Below, piece by piece: positions 13,601 to 28,600 of a stretch of DNA of 64,000 bases. A model generated the notes under the pieces. That model searched no databases, was not told the DNA's origin, and worked only from the letters and a program-made list of their open reading frames with translations. The stretch lies in NCBI GenBank assembly GCA_902685375.1, contig CACRXE010000001.1, forward strand, positions 4,092,001-4,156,000, written 5' to 3'. The position numbers were made by a program, and so were the translations under genes. The stretch's first letter is position 1; each line of letters begins with the position of its first letter. This stretch comes from Neostethus bicornis (Eukaryota > Chordata > Actinopteri > Atheriniformes > Phallostethidae).

Positions 13601-16600
13601 AGCTCATGTTCAGTCCCTCCCATTAGGTATTGTTCTCCCTCAAATTTTTTGGTGAGTGCACCAAAATAAGAATAGAAAAAGTATGTACTAATTTTGATGA
13701 CTTCACGAGCTTTATGCTGTGTCATTGAGGTGAGACTAAACAAAGAGTGAGAGAAGCAAAAAAACGGAGGTGAAACAAATTAGTTCAACAAATTAATTAG
13801 CAAACTTTGCGTTTATTGCATTTCTGAGCAAACAAAACAGCTTAACAGCTGCCAGGGTTGCTCGAGCATTGAGACACTAGTGTAGCCAGGTGTTTTTATT
13901 TGCATCAATGAATGTAAGTAAGAACAACATGAAACAATTCGCTGTAAGATCGAATTAGTTTTTCATCTAACTTCGTGAAACCACTACCATCCACCACTTC
14001 CTGTTCTAAACTTATCACATTAAAAAAACTGGAAAAACAACTAATTTCCTCTTTTCCACAAGTTTGAACTTTTTGTAAACACACTTATCTTGGAAAATTC
14101 TAGAGGAAATGTGTATAATCCAGTTTTTAAATTGAAAGTAACGGAGCTGACTGATATTAAGAGTGAGACGTTTGGAACAGAAAACATAAAACAGCAGCGC
14201 CTACAGCCGTGTTGCAGTTGTGTTTCAGGTACTGTTTGTAAAGAAAAGTTAAGGTATGTTGTTAAAACTTTGAAAACTCGCCTTGTGTACCATCTTTCTT
14301 TGTAAATATCTCATGTTTCAAAGTGGACACCTGCAGCTTATAAACAGGTGCAGCTTATGTTTAGACAAAAATTTTCCTTTAAAAATCTAGTGGGTGTGGC
14401 TATGATCAGGTGCGCTCTATTAATCAGAAAAAATGGTCATAAAACAACATGAAAGTGTCAATAGTTGAAATATTAAAGAACTTCCGTATTGTTTACATTA
14501 AAAACATATTTGTAAGGGGCAGCACGGTGGCGCAGTAGGTAGCAAGAAGGTCGTGGGTTCGAGTCCCAGGTGGGGACGAGGCTTGGAACACTGTCCTTTC
14601 TGTGTGGAGTTTGCTTGTTCTCCCTGTGTTTGCGTGGGTTTCCTCCGGGTACTCCGGTTTCCTCCCACCGTCCAAAGACATGCATGCTAGGTTGATTGGC
14701 CGGTGCCAAATTGCCCCTAGGAATGAGTGTGTGTGGATGGTTGTATGTGTGTGGCCCCGCGACAGACTGGCGGCCTGTTCGGGGTGTACTCTGCCCTTCG
14801 CCTTAAATTGGCCGGGATGGGCTACGGCACCCCCTGCAACCCCGAAAGGGATCGACGGATGAGAAGATGACTGACTGACATATCTGTAAGTATTTCAGAC
14901 AAAAAAATAGCTTTCAAAACTAAACAAAACTTGAAATCAAGTGTAGAAGTTGGGCCAGCTGTAATAACTCAGTGAAATTTAACTTGTACAAAACCCACAC
15001 GAATGTGAAAATACTGCACGCTGTGAAAGTAAATGAAATACAATACCGTTTTATATACGTCCTCTGTGGAGTCATCCGATTTCTGCAGCATCTGTTCCTC
15101 CATGAAGTAAATGCGCAATTTCAGGCTGAAATTTTCCTTTTTTAAATCAGCAATTTGCTGGGGATAAAAATCAGAAAAATGTTTTGATTTTCACTGCAGA
15201 AAAAAATTAATTAGTCTCATCTAATGAAAAATTTACTCATCGGGGCTTTTTTTTTAACCTTTCAATAGTAATGTGTAGGCCCTGTATTTCAATTTGATAC
15301 AATCTTATTTGTATAGCTCTATATCACAACATAGGTGTTTCCACGGGCTTCACGTGGAAGGTGGAACACAAATAAAAGAACAATATACTGTATACAGGGG
15401 CAGATCCAACTCTCCCCCTTTTCGGTCTAAAATAAAAAAAAAGGGGAAGGAAGGAAGGAAAGGGGACTAGTCAAGCAATCCCCTTGCAGGGCCAGCGAAT
15501 GGGCCACCAAAATGCAGGTAAATGACTCTTATTTTTCAAAATGTTCAACCAGCATCACCTGTACTGGCTTTATCAATGACCTCACGCCCTCCCCCCTTGA
15601 GAAAATCCTGGATCCGTCTCTGGTATATACACAAGTACAATAAAACTAGACAAAACTCAGAGCGTTCCTGGTTTTAGAGCCTCTTTCTCAGTGAGGAAAA
15701 ATTCTTAAAAACTAAGAAACTCCCAAGAAACATTATGGGGATCCACATGAAGGAGGGATCCCCTCTGGGACGAACAGGTAATGTATCAAAGGCTGTTTAA
15801 ATGTGAAGAAATCAGTAGATGGACCTTATCCTGATAGAAATGAACGGTAGATAAAGCACAGAGGCCTCCTTAGTCTGACGTTTCAAGTCTTTTGAGGAGG
15901 TCTCTGTGCTTGATGTACCATCTCATCTCCATCAGGATGGAAAACATCTATTGATTTCTTCAGTAGATGTTTAGCTTATGTAGAATAGAAAAAGCTAATA
16001 TTTATTTAACAGTCCTAGACACATTAGCTGCTCGTCTCAGGGGAAGGATCTCTCCTTCATGTGGATCTCCATGAGTTTTTTTTTTTGTTGTTTGTTTTTT
16101 ATAGTTTTTCCTCAACGTGAAGGAGAGTCTAAGGACATAATACGCTGAAATAGTTTAGCTAGCTTTGGTTTAGTTATTTAACCAGGTATTTTTTGTTCTT
16201 TGTTTTTGTACTTTTCCAATCTGCAACGTGAAGCCCGTTGAGAGAATTGTTTTGTGATATTTGTCACCAAAGCTGTTTTGAGAATCATTTAGCAGGTTTT
16301 GGACAAAAAAAAATTAAAAATGATTTCTGCTTGCGTTCTGAGGAATTGTGTTCTGATTAGCAATATTCAGGCCTTTACACTTCCTGGTTTCTTCTAACGT
16401 CTTTGTTTTGTCCAAAATTAAAAACATAGTTTTACTTTAACTTTACATCAACTTGTAAACTTTGAAGACACAAACAAGGCTCTAAACCAAAATGGTGATT
16501 AAGCACGTCCCTCTAGAATAAATGTAGGTTATAAATGTGTTTACGTGGCAGAAAGGACCCATGTGTATGGCTTACTTCCAACATGAGGAGAGATTTGTGT

Positions 16601-19600
16601 TTACATGTGAAGTAGACTGTGCATCATTGTGCTCCAGGCTAAGAGCAGCGTACATCTGGTACTGGGGGCTGAGGGGGTTGGGCGTAGTGCCAAAGAGAAG
16701 AGGCAGAAGTCTGGACCACCCCAGTAAACCTCTAATCCTGCATTTAGCCACACAGTACTAGCCCAAAACCTGAGCATGCATTCCAATCAAAAACAGCAGC
16801 CCACCTAAAATCCACCCGGTCGTCTTCCGACCAGAAACTTAATCCCTATAGGTCCATAAATGGTAACGCCAACACATCAAATAAAAACACAATTTATAGA
16901 TAGAATTCGTTCAGAAAATGTAACAATCACAAGTAAACTTTCACACTTTTGACAACTCACATTTTCATAATCCTTCATCGTCAGAGCTTTTATCGGACAA
17001 ATTCTGTTATGAGATGAAGCTGTAAAACAACAAAAACAACAGGCGTGTATTAATTTAAGGAACGATACAGCATCACATTTAGATGGAAATTCATCCTGCC
17101 AGAAAGATAGGTTCAAATATTCATCCACAACATTCTTTCAGGTAACATTACTCGAGAAAGAAAGAAAAAGAGTTGTGGTTTTCTCTGTGGAGCGTCTGGC
17201 AACCTGCCTTATTCAGATGGACTGAAGTAACACTCAGTCCATAAAAAAACGATCCACCACATATTTCACAACATGAACTTTTCACTTGTGGTTTGTTTTC
17301 CCCAAATGAAGAGAAACATTCCCTCACACAACTCATACACTTTTAGCTGCGTTTACGAAACGATGCGTCACTTAGCTGGTTGAGTTTCACATCTTAAGTT
17401 TGTCGTTAGAGTTGGGCGATATTTATCGTTTACGACATATTGTCAAAAACAAAGTTTAGATTGAATAGAACGCTCTATAAGTGGCTTTCACAGCATGGTT
17501 CTCAAATAGGGGTACCACAGGGCTCCATCTTAAGGCCACTCTTCTTCGTAATCTACCTAAAGGATTTAGACAAAGACCTGATTGACAGTGGTGGATGAAG
17601 TACTCACTTTTTGTACTTAAGTAAAAGTACAGATAATTAGGTAAAAAAATTTACTTAAGTAAAAGTACAAAAGTAGTTGGTGTAAATTGTACTTTTTAAG
17701 TAAAAAGTAAAAGTATTCGACCATAATTTAAATGTTATTATTTGTGCTATAGGGTGTCACCATGGTAACCAGGATAAATACTCTGCAGGGGTGTGACCCC
17801 CCTCTCCCGCCTCTTTTGGTCCACAAAAAAAAAATAAATAAAATAAAAGGAAAGGGGACAAGTCAAGCTATCCCCTATAAGGGCCAGTGAATGGGCCCCA
17901 AAATGGAGGAAAATGACACATATTTTTTAAATGTTTTGGGGGGGAGGCCCCCAGTCACTATATATAGGCTTTGTCAAAGCCCCCCCCTCTTTTGGAAAAT
18001 TCTAGATCCGCCCCTGCTCTGTGTAATGATGGCTCAACTTTTTATTTAGAAGTAAACACAACGAACAACGATCTTCTGACTCTTTTTAATTATATTTGAT
18101 GTTAGGTTTTTGAATGAATGTGGAAAATGTTTCTCGATTCATTACTTCTTCTCCCGATCAACTGCTTCTTTTGATTTTGGCGATGCGGCTTCAAGATGCG
18201 CTAAAAAAACTGTATTTTTAAATTTTCTGAACGAAAATGTAATAAAAAACTGTAAAACACACTTTTAAAAAGTAGCGAAGTAAAAGTACAGATATTTGCT
18301 CTAAAAATGTAGTGAAGTAAAAGTAAAAGTACCGGTCTTAAATTTTACTTAAGTAAAGTACAGATACACAATTTTTTTACTTAAGTACAGTAACGAAGTA
18401 CATTTATTTCGTTACGTTCCACCACTGCTGATTGATGCTAACCTGCGCATGTACACCGATGACACGTTTCAGTACACTTCAGCACTTAGAGAAGAGTTTA
18501 TTATGACAAAGCTTCAAATGGCATTTAACCATTTAAAAAAAAGTTTGATCAATTGGAATTCATTGAAGCGCAGTAGCGCTTATAGGCTGCGCTTCATTGT
18601 TGTTTTTGGCAGCCATCTACTTTTCATTTTAGTCTTTGGAACAAGTCATGTTTTCGTCATCTCTATACATTTTAATTTTAGTCACATTTTAGTCGACGAA
18701 AACCTAAAAGAGTTTTCGTCTAGTTTTTGTCAGGGAGACTTAAGACGTTTTTAGTCTAGTTTTAGTGTAAAAAAAAAAAAATCTTACTTTAACAATCGTG
18801 GTTTTATTACTGAGAATGATGCAGGTGAGTTGTTTAAAAAAAAAAAAAAAAAGACAACCCTGCCGAGCTTTAACTTGCGCAAAACAACAAACATTGTAAA
18901 ACAATGTAAAATAAATTGAAATTCTTCAGTGAGTGAGGAACGTTGGAACTTATGTATACTTAAAAATGAAGTAAACATTGGAATGCATTTAAATCAGTCG
19001 TTAGCGCAACTAAACTAACTGGGAAGTCAGCAGCACCGACAAGCTAGCATTAGCTTGAAGTTAGTATGCTGTTTGCACAAAATATGTGGAAAACTTTAAG
19101 TTTCCGGGCACCAAGCCCCCTGTTGCTTGTGTGTTTGTGTATGGGGGGGGCGTCGTGGAAGACAGAATGCACCCGCTGTGCTTTTTCTTTTCTCAGACAG
19201 AAATATGAAAGTCTGACGCCCATTTTGTTAATTTTTCGTCTCGTCAACAGAAACTTGCAAACGTCTCGTCAAATTTTTGTCACCAAAAAGTCGCATTTAT
19301 TTTGTTATTGTTACGTCATCGTCATAAAAAAAAAGCTTTGTCAATGAAGTTATTTCGTTGTCGTCATTGTTGACGATTTGCTTCTGCTCTTTGCTAAAAG
19401 CCACACCAAGGTGGGGCAAAAAAAGAGCAGGTCTTGTTGAACTCATTTGAGCCTTTTTTTTAGTAATTATGAAAGCAAACTCTTCATTTGGAAAGATTTT
19501 GATTAGGACTGCAGTTTTACTTTGGGATTGAAAGCTGCGCATACGTTTTGTGTGAACATGGCTCTTCTTTTGTCCTCCATGTGTTTTTTTCCCTTACGAC

Positions 19601-22600
19601 CACGACACACTCACAAAAGAAATGTTTTAATCTTAAAGCCCTTAAAGGCAAGAAATAACGGTTTACTTGGAACTTGTATTGACGGAAGCGCAAATACCAG
19701 AAGCTTTGCGAGTTAGCAACCGAGCTAATGTAGAAATGGCTAGAATACAATGGTGGATGAAGTACTCACTTTTTGTACTTAAGTAATTTTTTTGCCTAAT
19801 TATCTGTACTTTTACTTAAGTAAAAGTAAAAGTACCAATAAAAAAATCTACTTAAGTAAAAGTACAAAAGTAGTTGGTATAAATTGTACTTTTTAAGGAA
19901 AAAGTAAAAGTATTTGACCATAATTCAAATGTTTTTTGTGCTGTAGGGAGTCACCATGGTAACCAGGATAAATACTCTGCAGGGGTGTGACCCCCCCTCT
20001 CCCGCCTCTTTTGGTTCACAAAAAAAATGACTAAATAATGCAGGAAAATGACACTTATTTTTTAAAATGTTTTGGGGGAGGCCCCCAGTCACTATATATC
20101 GGCTTTGTCAAAGCCCCACCCCCCTTTGGAAAATCCTAGATTCGCCCCTGCTCTGTGTAATGATGGCTCAACTTTTTAAACACAACAAACAATGATCTTC
20201 TGACTCTTTTTAATTTGTACTAGATTTGATGTTAGGTTTTTGAATGAATGCGGAAAATGTTTCTCGATTCATGACTTCTTCTCCTGATCAACTGCTTCTT
20301 TTAATTTTGGCGATGCGGCTTCAAGATGCGCTAAAAAAACCTGTGTATTTTTTAAATTCCTGAACGAAAATGTAACAAAAAATGTAAAACACACTTTTGA
20401 AAAGTAGCGAAGTAAAAGTACAGATATTTGCTCTAAAAATGTAGTGAAGTAAAAGTAAAAAGTACCGGTCTTAAATTTTACTTAAGTAAAGTACAGATAC
20501 ACAATTTTTTACTTAAGTACAGTAACGAAGTACATTTACTTCGTTATGTTCCACCACTGCTAGAATACCACGAAGCAATAATGTTTTTGGTTCCAAATCA
20601 AAGCCCAAGAATGTTTGAATATCAGAACTATATTTTATACCAGTGTTTTTCAACTTTTTTCATGCCAAGGTACGTTTTTTCATCAAAAAAAAAAATCTTG
20701 AGTCACACCATCAAAAATTATTAAAAACTATTCTTTTTCAAATTTAAATATTCAATCAAATGTATTATCATATGTAACCATGTGTCATAATGAGCGCTTT
20801 GTTAGTCTGTGCACTTTTTAAAGTTTTGCACCTTTTTTCCCCCATATTATCGTTTTTGGTTCCAGACAAGGAGCCTATCAGAAGATTTACCCAGAATGCA
20901 ACAAAAACTTTAACCTCTTTCATTTCTTTCGGAAAATGTGAGATTTAAATAGAATCCAAAATTTTTCTGCTTTAAAACGCAACCTAAATGTTCTTATAAT
21001 GTCTCAAAAACATGTAGAAAATACAATCCACTAGGTGGAGTAGTTTTGATGAGAGATGGACAGCAGCTCGCAACAAAAAAGCAGAGAAGAAGAGTGGGTT
21101 GCTATGGTTACAGTAAACGTAAAAAACAAGATTTCATAATAATAAAGATAAATAAATACACTTTAATCCATTTTTTACACAAACACCATGTGATCAACCA
21201 AAATAATCTTTTCGATCTACCGGTAGATCACGATCACCATATGAGGGGAAATAGGATCATTTCCCACGGCACACCTGACGATCTCTCACGGTACACTAGT
21301 GTGCCGCGGAACACTGGATTTTTAATATTTCAATATGTACCAAGAAAATATTTTAACAACGCAAACACTAACATTTTAGTGACTTCACTCGAAAAACACT
21401 GACTAGGTTAAAAAAAAAAAAACGCGGTCTTCCTCGTCAAGTACTTTGTTTTGATTTTTTAGTCGGGATACAATAATAAAATGACAGTGAAGAACGCATT
21501 CAACAAACACACAAACAGTTGGAAGGAACAGTTTAGTCAGACATTTTATCAACAAACATGGAGAAAAACACATCTTTAAAAAAAGGGAAAAAGCCTTACC
21601 CGCCATGGCGTCTGAGAAACTGTGTCCCGTTCTTAGGGTCTCAGGGAGCCTGCAGCTGAAGATGAATTTTTTGTTAATAACACAGTAAAGATTCATTTGA
21701 TTCAAGGATTACAGTAATAATGTAAAAAACAATAGCATCAACATTAGGGATTAAAAAAAAAAATTCAGCTTCTCTCAAGACGATGTTTGAAATACTATAA
21801 ATTGAAAAAGAGAAACACATACTGTTCATGTGTTACTCACGCTGGCCAGTTCCACTGAGCCCTAAGGACGCTCCATAAATAGCTTAACAATGACTCTCTG
21901 CTTCATTTACATTGACTCTGACATAACCGCTTTTCCCAGCAGTCTTTTTTTTTCTCCCTTAAACGTTAATAATACACCAAAACTCAAAATCTTTGCAGGG
22001 AGGATTTACAGGGTGGGAATTTGACATTTTAAAAAAAAGTCACTGGCATATTTTTTAAAATGTGACAAATGGTCATGTCAGTGACAGTACCATGGCTGCA
22101 CAAAAAAAAAAAAAATCAGTATCAAATCAATACCGTATTATCAACTAGTGTAAAATATTAGAAAACTGACAAGGGGGTGGAATGCCCCCTGCAGGTCAGG
22201 GACATGGTCCTGCCCCAAGTGGAGGAGTTTAAGTATCTCAGGGTCTTGTTCACGAGTGGGGGAAGGATGGAGCGGGAGATCGACAGGCAGATCAGTTGGG
22301 CGTCAGCAATAATTAGGACGCTGCATTGGTCCGTCGTGGTAAAGAGAGAGCTGAGCCGAAAGGCAAAGCTCTCGATTTACAAGTTGATCTACGTTCCTGG
22401 ATACAAGTGGCCGAAATGAGCTTCCTCCGCAAAGTGGCTGGGCTCTCACTCAAAGATAGAGGAGCCCTGCCATCCGGGAGGAGCTCGGAGTAGAGCTGTT
22501 GCTCCTCCAGGTCGAGAAAAGCAAGATGGGGTAGTTCGGGCATCAGGTTAGAATGCCCCCGTTTGGTGAGGTGTTTCGGGCACGTCCCACCGGCACTGAC

Positions 22601-25600
22601 ACAGAGACAGACCCTGGACCTGCTGGAGAGACAATGTCTCACAGCTGGCCGGGGGTTGACTCGGGACCCTTTCGGGTGAGCTGGAGGATGCCAAGGTGAG
22701 AGAAGCCTGGGCTTCCCGTCTGAGGCTGTTGGCCCTGCGACCCGGCCCCAAGTAGGTAGAAGACGACAGAAGGAAAAAAATCTTCTACACATATTAAATA
22801 TTGAATAAATATCACATCAGAAAAAAAAATTGCACTTTGAAAATATTAAATCATTTCTAATAAAAATAAGAAATTGATTGAAAGAATAAATTGCGATACT
22901 TGCAGGAGTTTGTGAGGACAGAGACACAAGGATGGAAGTGTGAGACTGCGTGCCAGTTGCAGCGCAGCTCTCTTGTAAGAGAGGGGAAAAAAAGGAGAGA
23001 GAGAACACAGACCAGTAGATGACGAATTTTCATAAGCAGACAAGTGAAGTACTGTGACTCACAGCGGCTCAGCATCACACAGCGAAGGGACGCTCACAAC
23101 AAGGCAATGCACAAAACTCAAGTCACAAAGTCATTTCAGCAACCAGTATGCACTTAAAAAATAGTAATCACCAGTAAACCAGTGAATATTCTTCTTTCAT
23201 CTTCCGGCATTTCCCTTCAGGGGGCGCCACAGCAAGTTAGTTTCTTCCATCTAACCCTATCTCCTGCATTCTCTTTGGTCACACCAACTATCTTCATGTC
23301 TTCCTTCACTGTATCCATGAACCTTCTCTTTGATCTTCCTCTAGTCCTCTTTCCTGGTGGTTCCAAATCCAGCATCCTTCTGCCAATTTACTCTCCCTCT
23401 CTTCTCATGTCCAAACCATCTCAGTCTGGTCTCTCTGACTTTATCTCCAAAACCTCTAACATGTGCTGTTCCCCTGATCCTGTCCATCCTGGTCACTCCC
23501 AGAGAGATCCTCAGCATCTTCATCTCTGCTACCTTTATCTCTGCTTCCTGTCTTTTCCTCAGTGGCACTGTCTCTAGACCAATCAGCATGGCCGGTCTCA
23601 CCACGGTTTTCTACACTTTCGCTTTTATTTTAGCTGAAACTCTTCTATCACACATCACACCTGATACTTTTCTCCACCCGTTCCAGCCTGTCTGCACACG
23701 CTTCTTCACCTCTTTTCCACACTCTCCATTGCTCTGGACTGTTGATCCTAGATACTTAAAATCTTCCACCTTCTTTATCTCTTCTCCCTGTAACCTCACT
23801 TTTCCATTTGGATCCCCCTCATTCACACACATGTACTCTGTTTTACTCTGACTAATCTTCATCCCTCTTCTTTCCAGTGTAAACCTCCACCTCTCCAGCT
23901 TTTCCTCCACCTCTTCCCTCCTCTCACTACAGATCACAATGTCATCTGCAAACATCATTGTCCATGGGGATTCCTGTCTGACCTCGTCTGTCAGCCTGTC
24001 CATCACCATAGCAAACAGCAAAGGACTCAGAGCAGATCCCTGGTGCAGTCCCACCCTCACACTGAACTCCTCTGTCTCACCTATCGCACATAGAGGAGTT
24101 TAACACTAGCGACAGTTAAAGGTATGATTTCGTACGCGAGTAAAGAGGGCTGTATCGACAAAGCCAAAAACAATGTGCATCCAAGCAAATGTTCCATGAT
24201 CCTTACATCCACATCTAAAAAGACTGCATCGAGACTTTCTAATAAAGACGGTGTCTCAGCATCTGACTTATGAAGGGAGGGTCGAATCTATTAAATGTTC
24301 CTGAGAAGGAAAGAAGGAAGACGAACTAAGGCAGTTCTTAAAAAAAAATTGAACATGGGTTTCAAATGATAAGTTTGGGCCAAGATGGACACCCAGGTTT
24401 GTGGCAGCCAATGAAAGGAGAATGTTTTAATCAGCAAAGGATGAAACCGTGAATAAAGAGGCCTGGGGTTGATGTGGGGTTCCAATGAGGCATGAATATG
24501 TAAACAATAGAACTTGAAAATTGAACAAAAGTGCATACAGCGGGAAAAATAAGTATTTGAAGCGTCTGCATTTTTATCAGTAAGGGTACTACTATGTGGA
24601 CTGTTGACACACAATTCACACCAGATGTAGCCATCAAACCAAATATTGAATTCATAGAAACAAATCAGAACATTTAAATTTACAGGTTGAGTTGTGATAA
24701 AGTGAAATGACACAGGGAATAAGTATTGAACACGTGAAGATAACAGGGTGCTAAATGGCATGAAAAGATGGGTATCACCTGAAATCTGCCAGTATTGAGA
24801 GACAACCCCTGCCCTGTATTAGTACCAAATGATATTAGCTGCTTTAGTCCTACTGATGGCCTATAAGAGCGTCTCATCATCCAGGATGCACACAGGAAAG
24901 ACTCCTTGATGAGCAAGAGCAGAAAACTCTCTCAGGATCTTTGTAATCTTACTGTTGTGAAGCATTTTGATTCCAGAATGCTGAATATTTCCGTGAACAC
25001 TGTGGAGGGCATTATACGGAAATGGAAAAGCATCAGTTCACCATTAACCTGCCATGAAAAGGTGCTTCATGTACGATCCCTGTCCATGAAGTACAAAGAA
25101 TATTTCTCCAAGAGCCAAGAACCCCTCGGGCAGAACTTCAGGAAGGCCTTGCATCAACAGGTACCGTTTCACAGAAACCATTAGCAATGCACTGAACTGC
25201 CATGGCATCCATGCACGCTTACCAAGCAAGACTACATCACTAACAAAAGGTATGTTGAAGCTAAGTTAAAGTCTGCAAAACAACATTTGGAGAAGCCTGT
25301 GGATTATTGGGAGACTTTATTATGGTTGGATGAAAGCAAAAATTGAATTTTTGGCCATCATTCTACACACCCTGTTTGGAGAAGAACTGGCACTGCCTAG
25401 CATCCTAAGAACACTGTATGAACAGTTAAGTTTGGTGGTGGAAGCATCATGGTCTGGGGCTGCTTTTCATAAAGGGGTATTGACAGACTTCATATTATTG
25501 AAGACAGAATGAATGGAGAAATATACCAGGACATTCTGGATAAAAATCTGCTGCCATCTATAAGAAAGCTGAACATGAAAAGAGGCTGGACATTTCAGCA

Positions 25601-28600
25601 AGACAACGATCCCAAAGGCCAAGAAGGCCAAGAAAACAATGAAGTCGTTTCAAAGAAAGAAAATAAAGTTGCCTGTGTGGCCCAGTCAACCACCTGAACC
25701 TCAATCCCATAAAAAATCTATGAAGAGAACTGGAGGTCAAAGAGGTCCAAAGAACCTTCAAGATTTAAAGACCGTTTGTGCGCAAGAATGGGCTGAAATC
25801 ACTCCTGAGCATTGTCTCTATGTACAAGAGGCGTCTAGGAGCTGGAATCACCAACAAAATCTATTCTAGAAAGTATTAAATATAATGTGTTCAATATTTG
25901 TTTCCTGTGTCATTTCACTTTATTGATCATAACTCAACCTGTTTACTTAAATGTTCTGACTTCTTTGTATGAATTCAATATTTGGTTTGATGGCTACATC
26001 TAGACCAGGGGTGGGCAAACTTTTTGGTCTGCAGGCCACATTGAGTCCTAACATTTGACAAAGGGACCGGAACAGGAGCAGATAGATGGCATGATTTGGT
26101 AACCGCTAGATTAGACCGATAGAAGGGGGGGCTTGATTTCAAAAAAGCATGCTAAAGCCTTAAATTTCAAATCTAGCGGTGCTAGGTCTGAAATCTAGTG
26201 CGATAGCGCATAAAAACGTGCATTTATCGGCGCTAGGTTTGAAATCTAAGCGCTTGATGTAACATTTTGCTTGTTTTAACATCTGATATGCTTGTTTACG
26301 TGCATCTTGGACCTGATGGCTTTCCATATCTGTGCACACTGTTTATTTTGAAGGCGTGCACATCTTGGAGACACTCACATTTTAATGGGAGCAGTGTTGT
26401 TGTATTTTTGGCGCAATCTAATGAGGAAACATCAGAATTGCAGGGGAAATCAAACTAACAAGGTTTATTTATTTAATTTTTTCAAGTTCGACGGGCCGGA
26501 TTAAAACGTTTAACGGTCCGCATGTGGCCCGCGAGCCGTAGTTTGCCCATGTTTGATCTAGCGTCAAATTTTGTATCAATAGCCCACTTAAAAGTACCCT
26601 TACTGATGAAAATGCTGACGTGCCAGCATTTTCACCCCCCGCTGTAAAGTACTCTTTCAAACATTTTTAGCCAGGAATATTTTATTATCACTCCCTTGAG
26701 TATCTTTGACTCAAATGTTGGAATAAATTTATTCTGCTGCTTTTTTTTTGTCAAAAACAGCTTCTAAACTATGAATACAACCATTATTTTTTTATTTAAG
26801 TCTTCTGCTACAAAAAAAGAAATAAAAACTAATTAAAAATGACAAATGTAGCAACATCTATAAGGTAAGTTCATGCTTCTATTAGGGCGCCGCCATGTTT
26901 TTTTTCCAATGTTTTGGTCCGCCCGCTAATATCGCCGTGTGAAACACATGGCTGCGCATTAGTTCCGCCTATATGTCAAATAAAAATAGTTCAAATAAAA
27001 ATCATTTTAAGCTGTAAATTCAACTTAAACAATTTAATAGTGATGTAGGATAATAAATATAATAATCTAGTCACACCTACAGCTCATTTGTTTTCCTCCA
27101 GTTTGTAATAAAACAGAAAACCATAGTTTTATGAATCAAAAAGATCTGAACAGAAATTGCAGCAAACCAGCAATCTTCCAAAAACAGCACGTGCACTTTA
27201 ATGATTGCATCATTAAAGATAAAACAAGTAAAAAACACTTAAAATGACAGCAAATATAAAAGATTGATCACAGTTAACAAAATATTAGGAAGATATTTGA
27301 GCAAAAAGTGCAAAAACAAGAACTTCCTCTTTTTTTTTTTTTTCCCGTCACATTAAAACAGCAACATGAACACCACACGAAACATTTACAACCACACACC
27401 AAAAAACCCACAATCGCACAACAAAGCATAAAAAAAATAATCAAACAAATGTGCAAAAACATATGTTTTAAGCAACTTTTAAGCAAAGCAGTAAAACTAG
27501 TAAAGCAGGCTAGTAATGGTTCAACAGTCCTCTTACCATGATCACACTCTGCTTCCCGCCGAAGAAAAGCAGCAGAAAAGAGTTTTTTAGAAAAGAAAAA
27601 GAGAGAAAAAAAAAGGAGAAGCTTCCAGCCAGATTCACGTAAAGACAAAAAAACCCTCTAGTGATCTCTTAAATCATTGGCTCATTTCACTTCCGTTTTG
27701 TTTCACTTTAAATGACAGATCTAAAGATCAAATCAGACTAATGATGATCACCAACTAAGGGAGCTCAGTGACATGCTTATGTATTTCAAATAAAAACTTT
27801 GTTAAAAACCCACATATTTACGCTCTAATCTTAATAGAAAATACATATTTCTACAGATCTGTCGACTATCTTTTCAGGCTTTAAGCAAAACATCGCAATT
27901 ATGGTGCAATTTTCAATATAGTCACAGGCAGTCACTTTCTTAACCGTCTGTCCCTTACGGGGAACCGGGGGGTGCCGGAGCCCATCCCGGCTGATTTAAG
28001 GCAAGGAGCAGGGTACACTTCAAACAGGTTGCCAGTCTGTCTCAGGGCCACTGTCCCCTCCAAAAGTATTGGAACAGTGAAGCAAATTCCTTTATCTTTT
28101 CTGTGGACTGGAAATATTTGAGTATGACATCGAAAAACAAATATGAGACAAAAATTCAACATTTCAGCTTTGATTTCCAGGTATTTACATCTGGTTCTGA
28201 TGCACAACTTAGAAGATAAGATTATTTGTAAAGGAACACTACATTTCTGGGTGATCAAAAGTATTGGAACATGTGACTGACAGGTGTTTCCTGTTACACT
28301 ATTATTCAAACAATACAAAGCACTTGCTCAGTTTCACATTTGGGTTTTGCCAGAGGAGACTGCATTTACAGCAAGAAGTGTAACAAACATGAAAACCAGA
28401 GAGCTGTCTATGAGGGAGAAAGAGGCAATTGTGAAGCTGAGAAAAGATGGAAAGTCGATCAGAGCCATTGGACAAACATTGGCGATAGCCAGTACAACCA
28501 TTTGGAATGTCTTAAAGAAGAAGGAAACCACTGGTGTACTAAGTAACAGACGTCGAACAGGTAGACCGAGAAAAACAACAGCAGTTGATGACAGAAACAT

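Noticed and set aside
14517..14600. Possible functional tRNA gene (box-B-like GGTTCGAGTCC).
   Set aside because: No cloverleaf with paired acceptor stem can be formed; the segment is the head of a dispersed SINE with its own target-site duplication.
24290..24761. Minus-strand open frame of 156 residues near 24291-24761.
   Set aside because: It crosses the left terminal repeat of a Tc1 relic, has no recognisable domain and lacks splice or start context.
28284..28388. Upstream in-frame ATG extending the Tc1 transposase to 359 residues.
   Set aside because: The added 35 residues have no counterpart in Tc1 proteins and overlap the terminal repeat; MKTRELSMREKE at 28389 is the usual start.
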